From Bacteroidota bacterium (GTDB lineage Bacteria; Bacteroidota; Bacteroidia; Chitinophagales; Chitinophagaceae): 5,915 nucleotides of DNA. Location: assembly GCA_023390215.1 (NCBI GenBank), contig JAEWDG010000176.1:1-5915 (forward strand), given 5' to 3'. The notes beneath the pieces are model-generated. The model did not search any database, was not told the origin of the DNA, and saw only the letters and a list, made by a program, of their open reading frames with translations. A program made the translations under genes and the position numbers. Each line of letters begins with the position of its first letter. The stretch's first letter is position 1. Positions 1 to 4,821 of this stretch are shown here, in pieces.

Positions 1-2
1 AT

Positions 3-680
3 CCGGGGTCTGATGTAGAGTTTCATGAATTCATTTTAAGATCGTTACTGAAATTCAACAAGGCGCCTAAAGTGGTTATGCTTGTGGTTGATTATGACGC
101 GGAATTTTATCCCTCTACCAGTTTGCGTTTCAGACTGGATAGGATGTATCCCCTTGTTAAATATGATTACATTTATAAAGAGATGATCGCTAAAGGTGAG
201 ATAAATCCATACCTGTCCAGAATTTTAGTGCTCTCCCGCATCAATAACGCTAACCTCAGCCTTACGCCTAAAAATTTTACCGCAATGGATTCAATAAAAG
301 GATGTGGATCCATGCCTATTTCTTTCCAGAAGAAAGGAGGAAATTTTGAGTTTTCTGAAAACAGGGATTACGAATTAAAAAAAGAGCTGCCTTATAAACT
401 CGAATCTTTCCGTAAAATCCAGAAACTCTGTTCTGCTTATGGTATCAAACTTTATCTTTTGTACGGACCAAACTTTGGCAATTACAGTTCTCTGTTCGAA
501 AATCGTATAAAGGAACTTGCTTCTCCGGGGAATAGCTTTTATGCGTATGATACCCTGAACCCGATTTACAAAGACAGGTCTTATTATTTTGATGTTACGC
601 ACCTTCAAACAAAGGGGGCAGAAATCTATACAAATGAACTCATCAATCTGCTTCGAAACGAACCGGTACTTAGGAATTAA
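3..680 (+). CDS. SGNH/GDSL-hydrolase-like protein, C-terminal part (5' end outside window)
   Basis: The reading frame is open from the left edge, so this is a 225-codon C-terminal fragment. The GTG at 72 is internal: the upstream codons read as protein-like sequence (for example FHEFILRSLLKFNKAPK) that runs straight into a beta-strand, VVMLVVDYD. Near the C-terminus, FDVTHLQTKGAEIY carries an Asp (591-593) and a His (600-602) in D-x-x-H arrangement. This matches the catalytic Asp/His block V of SGNH hydrolases; the Ser block would lie upstream of the window. A second strand-like segment, KLYLLYGPNF (about 447-476), fits the same alpha/beta fold. In Bacteroidota, such proteins often act in the envelope on acylated polysaccharides, but nothing here identifies the substrate. 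The product could be a pseudo-enzyme of the fold. A probable terminator follows the stop, so it is likely not co-transcribed with the next gene. The gene is well supported, the family moderately so. Confidence 0.7.
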   Translation, partial: PGSDVEFHEFILRSLLKFNKAPKVVMLVVDYDAEFYPSTSLRFRLDRMYPLVKYDYIYKEMIAKGEINPYLSRILVLSRINNANLSLTPKNFTAMDSIKGCGSMPISFQKKGGNFEFSENRDYELKKELPYKLESFRKIQKLCSAYGIKLYLLYGPNFGNYSSLFENRIKELASPGNSFYAYDTLNPIYKDRSYYFDVTHLQTKGAEIYTNELINLLRNEPVLRN

Positions 681-700
681 TTGATACTTGCTTAATTATG

Positions 701-735
701 AGGCCGTTATATCTTAATTTTCGAAATGGCTTTTT
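701..735 (+). terminator. Probable intrinsic terminator of the SGNH-like gene
   Basis: GGCCGTT (702-708) can pair with AATGGCT (725-731), including two G-U pairs, and the outermost A701-T732 extends the stem. The loop is about 16 bases and AT-rich. A run of five T (731-735) follows the stem. It lies 21 bases after the stop codon. The long loop and G-U pairs make it weaker than the terminator at 1206-1233. Confidence 0.4.
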
Positions 736-770
736 GAGCGCGCTCAGGCGGAAAGAATCAGTTATTTGTT

Positions 771-778
771 TATTTTTG
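771..778 (+). promoter_or_regulatory. Candidate -7 promoter element for the small exported protein
   Basis: TATTTTTG matches the Bacteroidota -7 consensus TAnnTTTG. It sits 14 bases before the ATG at 793, implying a very short leader. No TTG is present at the expected -33 position, so the call is tentative. The bases between it and the ATG are A-rich (AAAAAAATTAGAAT), the usual Bacteroidota ribosome-binding context in place of a Shine-Dalgarno sequence. Confidence 0.3.
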
Positions 779-792
779 AAAAAAATTAGAAT

Positions 793-1182
793 ATGAAATC
801 TTTTGTACGCGTATTTGTATTTTTTCTCGCCATGATCCCTGCTATGAGCTTCGCGCAGGCAAAAAAACAACCGTGGCCTGAAATGAAGAATTTCCACCAG
901 TTTATGTCTTCAACTTTCCACCCTGCTGAAGAAGGTAATTTTATGCCGTTGAGACAAAAGGCAGACAGCATGCTTACTGCTGTTGCAGCCTGGAAAGCTT
1001 CTGATATTCCTTCTGATTTCAAAATTGATGAAACGAAAGCACAGCTTCAGATCTTGTATAAGCAAATAAATGGGATTGCAGATCTCGTGCATAATAATGC
1101 AGATGATACAAAACTGATGGCAGCTATTTCTTCCGCGCACGATACTTTCCATAAGATAGTGGGCGAGTGTCGTAAAGATTAA
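793..1182 (+). CDS. Small exported helical protein of unknown function
   Basis: This encodes 129 residues starting at an ATG preceded by A-rich sequence. Residues 1-22 form a clear Sec signal peptide: MKSFVR, a hydrophobic core, then SFAQA, with cleavage expected near Ala-Gln-Ala. The mature part of about 108 residues looks all-helical. It begins with WPEMKNFHQFMSSTFHP, continues through amphipathic stretches and ends HDTFHKIVGECRKD. Several His residues and one Cys near the end recall helical-bundle periplasmic proteins that bind metal or heme. There is no CxxCH, so it is not a c-type cytochrome, and I do not recognise a named family. It stands alone, with a terminator after it and probably one before it, and lies directly upstream of the B12 riboswitch. 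Its separate transcription argues against a direct B12 role. The gene is solid; the function is unknown. Confidence 0.8.
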   Translation: MKSFVRVFVFFLAMIPAMSFAQAKKQPWPEMKNFHQFMSSTFHPAEEGNFMPLRQKADSMLTAVAAWKASDIPSDFKIDETKAQLQILYKQINGIADLVHNNADDTKLMAAISSAHDTFHKIVGECRKD

Positions 1183-1205
1183 TCGTTACCATACCCAGAT
1201 AATTT

Positions 1206-1233
1206 AAAGGCCATCCATCGGATGGCTTTTTTG
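1206..1233 (+). terminator. Intrinsic terminator of the small exported protein gene
   Basis: GCCATCC (1210-1216) pairs perfectly with GGATGGC (1220-1226) around a 3-base loop, ATC. Six T (1227-1232) follow directly. A-rich bases before the stem (1206-1208) can pair with part of the T run. It lies 23 bases after the stop at 1182 and directly abuts the promoter of the riboswitch, so it insulates the B12 operon from upstream transcription. Confidence 0.85.
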
Positions 1234-1262
1234 TTTGTTCACTTTTCTTACCCTTATCTTTG
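1234..1262 (+). promoter_or_regulatory. Promoter of the B12-riboswitch operon
   Basis: A perfect Bacteroidota -7 element, TATCTTTG, lies at 1255-1262. A -33-type TTTG lies at 1234-1237, 17 bases upstream; TTG at 1231-1233 would give 21. Transcription would then start around 1267-1269, which coincides with the 5' strand of the riboswitch P1 helix at 1268. This agreement between two independent signals is the main support. Confidence 0.7.
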
Positions 1263-1267
1263 TCCCC

Positions 1268-1435
1268 GATTTGGTCTCCGGTCCTTTCCGGAGTTAAAAG
1301 GGAAGCCAGGTGAAATTCCTGCACTATCCCCGTAGCTGTAAACACTTTCCGCGTGCGGAAATTATTGGAGAGATACCACTGTTGAAAAACGGGAAGGTTC
1401 CAATAAAAAGGTGAAGTCAGAAGACCTGCCAATTC
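1268..1435 (+). ncRNA. Cobalamin (B12) riboswitch aptamer
   Basis: This regulatory RNA binds adenosyl- or other cobalamins and represses downstream genes when B12 is present. The hallmark 3' B12 box, AAGTCAGAAGACCTGCC, is at 1414-1430. The core GGGAAGCCAGGTGAAATTCC begins at 1300, followed by CCCCGTAGCTGTAA, close to the class consensus CCCGC..CTGTAA. Further conserved blocks are CCACTG (1376-1381) and GGGAAGG (1391-1397). P1 forms between GATTTGG (1268-1274) and CCAATTC (1429-1435) with one mismatch. A P2-type hairpin, CTCCGG/CCGGAG, is at 1276-1293. A GC-rich arm, TTTCCGC/GCGGAAA, is at 1346-1361, at a site that varies between class members. It precedes a btuB-like receptor, the classical target. 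Which cobalamin form it prefers cannot be read with confidence. Confidence 0.95.
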
Positions 1436-1517
1436 AATATTATATAACCAAAAGCTTTCGGGTGAAAAGCTTAAGCAGGTAAGTAGCGTCTCCCTGTTTT
1501 CGCCCTCATGTATTTTT
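1436..1517 (+). promoter_or_regulatory. Riboswitch expression platform and btuB leader
   Basis: AAGCTTT (1452-1458) pairs perfectly with AAAGCTT (1466-1472), leaving a 7-base loop, CGGGTGA. Its position directly 3' of the aptamer suits the regulatory hairpin that docks with the aptamer in this class (established for the family; not shown for this sequence). GCAGGT (1475-1480) is complementary to ACCTGC (1424-1429) inside the B12 box, so pairing there would break the aptamer. There is no strong hairpin followed by a T run; the best is CAGG/CCTG (1476-1496) plus TTTT, with only 4 bp. Control of translation is therefore more likely than termination. No Shine-Dalgarno sequence is visible before the start region. 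Confidence 0.6.
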
Positions 1518-3506
1518 TTGCGGGCATTTTCCATCATACTCGTCACGTTTTTTTTTCTGGTTGAAAAACCGGAAGCACAGGTCATTGATACACTCCCGGA
1601 CGTCCGGCTTATTTCCATGAAGCCGACACATGATGTGGAATCTGCTGTGCTCAATTTTAAAATGGGAAAACAATCGATTGAGCGTTTGAACAGCATTTCG
1701 GTTGCAGAAGCATCCAGGTTTTTTCCCGGTCTGCAGGTAAAAGACTATGGTGGTTTAGGCGGTTTGAAAACGGTATCGCTCAGAAGCCTGGGAGCCAGTT
1801 ATACAACAGTATTGTACAACGGCATTCCCCTGGTTGATGCGCAGGGCGGTCAAATTGATCTCGGAAGATTTTCGCTCATGAATGTTGAAGCGATCGAACT
1901 GTCTTTGCAATTGCCCGCTCAAAATCTGGCTCCCGCAAGGGCATTTGCCAATGCAGCGATGATAAATATCCGGTCGGAAGTTTTTGATACAGCTTTTTCA
2001 TTGAAAACAGGATTGCAGGCAGGATCTTTTCAGACTTTTCAACCCTTTGTTTCGGTAAGAACAAAACTCAGCCCGAAAACCGCGATTCAAATTTACGGCG
2101 ACTGGCAAACATCTAAAGGGCGGTATCCTTTTGCTGATTATGAGAACAACGGAACACACAGAAAAAGATCCGGTGCAGATATATCTGCATTGCATGGAGA
2201 AATTACGCTCACGCATAAATTCAATGACAGCACATATATAAGCTGGCAAAATTATTATTACACCTCAGACCGCGGTCTTCCCGGTGCCATTATCTATTTT
2301 GCGAATCCTGTATCCGACAGGTTGAAAAACCAATCCCTGTTTTCGCAGATTCAATGGAAAACATTCCCGGCAAAAAAATTCGCTATGCTCAGCAGTTTTA
2401 AATATGCCGTTGACGATAAACATTATGCAGATCCTGATTATCCAAATAGTGCGGGAAGGTTTGAAAATGATTTCCAGCAAAACTCAGCTTATGGGTCGGT
2501 AGCATTGGAATGGATGTCTTCCAAAAAGTTTTCTGTTCATTATGCCCTGGATTATGTGTGGGACAAACTGATAAGAAAAGACAGCTTCAGCATAAACTTC
2601 GCATCGCCCATTAGAAACACCGTTATTCAAAACGCAGGAGTTGTATGGAAAAGGCATAGCGTGAAGTTACAGGCTGATCTTCTGCATACTTTGATAAAAG
2701 AAACCGTAACCTACGGTGAGAAATCCCCGAACCGTTCAGAAGTTGCGCCCACATTTACAGCAAATATCAGATTCCATGATGTCTGCTTTCGCGGGTCATT
2801 TAAGTACCTGTACCGTTATCCCGGTTTTGATGAATTATATTTTACAAATGTGGGAAATACAGGATTAAAGCCAGAAAGAGGCCGTTTATACAATCTAGGT
2901 GTGTTGGGAGAAAAAAATGATTCCGGGGGTAACTTAAAAATAAACTGGTCTGTTGATGGATATTATCAGCGCCTGTCAGATAAAATTCTTGCCATACCCC
3001 GCCAAAATTTGTTTCAATGGTCGATGATGAATATCGGGAAGGCATCAATATATGGAGCAGATATGTTTTTTTCAGCCGGATTACTGCATCAGCATTCACA
3101 ATATTCCCTGAGTGTGAATTATAGCTTTCAGAAAGCCCTTGATGTATCAGATCCTGCGTCCATTTCGTACAAAAAGCAACTGGCATATTCTGCTGTTCAT
3201 TCAGGTAGTGTAAGATGCAGCTATGGCAATGGGAGAATCTATGCCGGTTATAACCTTTTGTTTTCAGGTCTGCGTTATCGTGCAGGAGGAGAGTTGAAGG
3301 AGGACAGGATAGACGGATTTTTGCTTCATGATCTTTATGCGGGCTGCAGTTTTTTTCAACAAAAAATTTTTAAGCTGTCGGTCAAACTTGAGGCTAATAA
3401 TATTTTCGATCATCAGTATGAGATCATCCGATTCTACCCAATGCCGGGAAGAAATTTCCGGATAGGTTTTATTCTCGAACACAAAAATTTAAAACATAAA
3501 AAATGA
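1518..3506 (+). CDS. btuB: BtuB-like TonB-dependent outer-membrane cobalamin receptor
   Basis: This 662-residue outer-membrane receptor probably imports B12 and related corrinoids using TonB energy. A signal peptide (roughly residues 1-21, RAFSIILVTFFFLV, ending PEAQ) is followed by a short segment with a possible TonB box (DTLPDVRL, 24-31). The plug domain spans about 55-165 and includes LGGLKTVSLRSLGA and TVLYNGIPLVDAQGG. The 22-strand barrel fills the rest, ending in the final-strand motif PGRNFRIGFIL and a short basic tail. There is no carboxypeptidase-like N-terminal domain. The size fits BtuB-type receptors. B12 specificity is inferred from the riboswitch and the BtuG-like neighbour. 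The start is uncertain: in frame it is TTG at 1518, while an ATG at 1508 is out of frame by one base across a 7-T run. The next in-frame ATG (1617) would remove the signal peptide. The stop overlaps the next start by 4 bases. Confidence 0.9.
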   Translation: MRAFSIILVTFFFLVEKPEAQVIDTLPDVRLISMKPTHDVESAVLNFKMGKQSIERLNSISVAEASRFFPGLQVKDYGGLGGLKTVSLRSLGASYTTVLYNGIPLVDAQGGQIDLGRFSLMNVEAIELSLQLPAQNLAPARAFANAAMINIRSEVFDTAFSLKTGLQAGSFQTFQPFVSVRTKLSPKTAIQIYGDWQTSKGRYPFADYENNGTHRKRSGADISALHGEITLTHKFNDSTYISWQNYYYTSDRGLPGAIIYFANPVSDRLKNQSLFSQIQWKTFPAKKFAMLSSFKYAVDDKHYADPDYPNSAGRFENDFQQNSAYGSVALEWMSSKKFSVHYALDYVWDKLIRKDSFSINFASPIRNTVIQNAGVVWKRHSVKLQADLLHTLIKETVTYGEKSPNRSEVAPTFTANIRFHDVCFRGSFKYLYRYPGFDELYFTNVGNTGLKPERGRLYNLGVLGEKNDSGGNLKINWSVDGYYQRLSDKILAIPRQNLFQWSMMNIGKASIYGADMFFSAGLLHQHSQYSLSVNYSFQKALDVSDPASISYKKQLAYSAVHSGSVRCSYGNGRIYAGYNLLFSGLRYRAGGELKEDRIDGFLLHDLYAGCSFFQQKIFKLSVKLEANNIFDHQYEIIRFYPMPGRNFRIGFILEHKNLKHKK

Positions 3507-4573
3507 AGTTACGTTTCTGTTTGCCTGCCCTGGTCATGATCATATTGGCGTCCTGTAAAAAAGATGACAACAGGGTTTCATCAATTTCGCCTGCAAAAGG
3601 GGCATACATCTTATCTGAAGGAAATTTCTTTGCGAACAATGCGAAGCTTTCATACAGGGATGCTGCTTCGGGTACAGTTTACGGAGATTTCTTTGCACAG
3701 CAGAATCCGATGCTTTCTGCCGGCTTAGGAGACCTGGCGAATGATATGTTGATCTATGGGTCTAAACTGTATGTGGTCCTGAATGTTTCAAGTAATGTCA
3801 CCGTGCTAAATGCTGCTACCGGCAGTTTTATTTCCCGGATCCCTTTGCAGTCAGGAATCGCTGACAGGCAGCCACGGTATGCGGCGGCTCACGCGGGTAA
3901 AATTTACGTAACAGCATATGATGGAACAGTTTCTGTGATCGATACCGTTTCACTGTCTGTAACGAACACAATCAGCGCCGGACCCAACCCTGAGGATATA
4001 CTGGTCTATAATGACAAGCTTTTTGTTGCAAATTCCGGCGGCTTTAATGCCGTTCCGGATTCTACGGTGTCTGTGATCGATATCAACAGCGGAAACGAGT
4101 TAGCGCGTTTAACCGTTGGCGTTAATCCACAAAGACTGGCAGTAAATTCAACAGGTGATATATACGTTACCGCTTACGGTAATTTTGGAGATATACCGGC
4201 CAGCGTAACCGTCATCAATGGAAATACAAACACGGTAACAGGCAGTCTTGGTTCTGCATATCAGTATGACCATGTGAAAATTTATAAAGACATCGCCTAT
4301 TTTTATAACAATTACTCAGGGGGATCCTCTCTGAAAATTTACAATACACTAACACATGCTGTGGTACGCAATGAGTTTATCACTGATGGCACAGCTGTCA
4401 GTGTGGTTTATGGAGTTGATTTCGACGAGCAGAATGATGAAGTCTATGTGTGCGACGCGGTCAATTTTTCTGACCCCGGAAGAGTTTTTTGTTTCGATGC
4501 AGCAGGAAGAAAAAAGTTCGTGTTTTCCGTAGCTCCTGGTATTAGTCCTAATAAGATTTTGTTCCTGCGTTGA
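3503..4573 (+). CDS. btuG: BtuG-like surface lipoprotein, YncE-type beta-propeller, corrinoid capture
   Basis: The 356-residue product has a lipoprotein signal (residues 1-17, lipobox LASC, lipidated Cys18). KKDD follows the Cys, resembling the Bacteroidota lipoprotein export signal that sends lipoproteins to the cell surface. The mature part of about 339 residues is built of repeated beta-propeller blades with the pattern VSVID...G / NPEDILVYNDKLFVANSG. Copies include VTVLNAATGSFISRI, VSVIDTVSLSVTNTI, VSVIDINSGNELARL and VTVINGNTNTVTGSL. This is the YncE-like fold of Bacteroides BtuG, a seven-bladed propeller that binds B12 very tightly on top of BtuB (established for the family). Its ATG lies in an ATGA overlap with the btuB stop, implying translational coupling and a matched dose of the two proteins. 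Length and gene order agree with btuG. B12 binding is inferred from context, since no diagnostic ligand residues can be assigned by eye. Confidence 0.82.
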   Translation: MKLRFCLPALVMIILASCKKDDNRVSSISPAKGAYILSEGNFFANNAKLSYRDAASGTVYGDFFAQQNPMLSAGLGDLANDMLIYGSKLYVVLNVSSNVTVLNAATGSFISRIPLQSGIADRQPRYAAAHAGKIYVTAYDGTVSVIDTVSLSVTNTISAGPNPEDILVYNDKLFVANSGGFNAVPDSTVSVIDINSGNELARLTVGVNPQRLAVNSTGDIYVTAYGNFGDIPASVTVINGNTNTVTGSLGSAYQYDHVKIYKDIAYFYNNYSGGSSLKIYNTLTHAVVRNEFITDGTAVSVVYGVDFDEQNDEVYVCDAVNFSDPGRVFCFDAAGRKKFVFSVAPGISPNKILFLR

Positions 4574-4785
4574 TGCAGATAGGCGATTCCAGAGATATTA
4601 AACAGACCTGCCCGGCTTGCGGGCGGTTTTTTTATTGTGGCCATGAAGATGTTGCAAATTGTTTTTGCAACAGCTTCAATCTGACGGAAGGCCAGCGAAG
4701 ACTGTTAGCGGTATCTTATTCCGGATGCCTTTGTTTATCCTGTCTTGTTGAATTCCGTGATGCTTCCACAGGAGGCGGCCTCTGA
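4573..4785 (+). CDS. Small cysteine-rich CWC-family protein
   Basis: This 70-residue protein has eight Cys and one central His. CPACG is at 13-17, C22-G-H24, CFC at 30-32 and CLCLSC at 52-57. The spacing, with an N-terminal CPxCG, a middle CxC and a C-terminal CxCxxC, matches the cysteine-rich CWC domain (DUF-level, Pfam Cys_rich_CWC), which probably binds zinc or another metal. There is no signal peptide or membrane segment, so it should be cytoplasmic. I chose the ATG at 4573, which shares its A with the btuG stop (TGATG); the TTG at 4570 adds only one residue. Such coupling implies co-translation with btuG and therefore control by the B12 riboswitch. No function is established. A role in handling metal or corrinoid, or a regulatory role, would be speculation. 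A terminator-like hairpin lies within its first codons. Confidence 0.8.
   Translation: MQIGDSRDIKQTCPACGRFFYCGHEDVANCFCNSFNLTEGQRRLLAVSYSGCLCLSCLVEFRDASTGGGL
4608..4633 (+). terminator. Terminator-like hairpin inside the CWC coding sequence
   Basis: CTGCCCG (4608-4614) pairs with CGGGCGG (4620-4626), with one G-U pair and a 5-base loop. Seven T (4627-4633) follow at once. By shape it is a good intrinsic terminator 35 bases after the btuG stop, yet it encodes CPACGRFF of the CWC protein. Translation of the CWC gene would tend to prevent the hairpin, so it could act as an attenuator. It may also be a by-product of Cys/Gly/Phe codons. Confidence 0.4.
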
Positions 4786-4791
4786 GTTTTT
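4769..4791 (+). terminator. Weak candidate terminator after the CWC gene
   Basis: CA and GAGG (4769-4775, with G4771 bulged) can pair with CCTCTG (4779-4784) around a 3-base loop, CGG. Five T follow at 4787-4791 after a 2-base gap. The stop codon lies at the edge of the stem. The short, bulged stem makes this tentative, but a -7 promoter element follows six bases later, the same terminator-then-promoter order as at 1206-1262. Confidence 0.3.
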
Positions 4792-4796
4792 GCTTC

Positions 4797-4804
4797 TATC
4801 TTTG
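4797..4804 (+). promoter_or_regulatory. Candidate -7 promoter element for the second receptor
   Basis: TATCTTTG is a perfect TAnnTTTG match and identical to the element before the riboswitch at 1255-1262. It lies 17 bases before the ATG at 4822, giving a leader of only about 10-12 bases. No well-placed TTG is seen around 4770-4780, inside the end of the CWC gene, so the -33 half is missing or weak. Confidence 0.45.
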
Positions 4805-4821
4805 GATTTTATATATCCCTT

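Noticed and set aside
72..680. GTG at 72 as the true start of the first gene
   Set aside because: The frame stays open to the left edge and the upstream codons read as normal protein leading into a beta-strand, so the gene is simply cut by the window.
715..722. TAATTTTC with TTG at 688-690 as a promoter
   Set aside because: It has a mismatch to TAnnTTTG and falls in the loop of the probable terminator at 701-735; the spacing of 24 is also long.
793..1182. c-type cytochrome identity for the small exported protein
   Set aside because: There is no CxxCH; the only Cys is in GECRKD near the C-terminus.
1476..1500. CAGG/CCTG stem plus TTTT as a riboswitch terminator
   Set aside because: Only four base pairs with a 13-base loop and a short T run; too weak to call as the switching terminator.
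1124..1696. 190-codon minus-strand open frame across the riboswitch
   Set aside because: It runs antisense over the terminator, promoter, riboswitch and btuB signal peptide, all better supported, and its product has no recognisable domain.
4570..4575. TTG at 4570 as the CWC start
   Set aside because: The ATG at 4573 is immediately next and forms the common TGATG stop/start junction with btuG.
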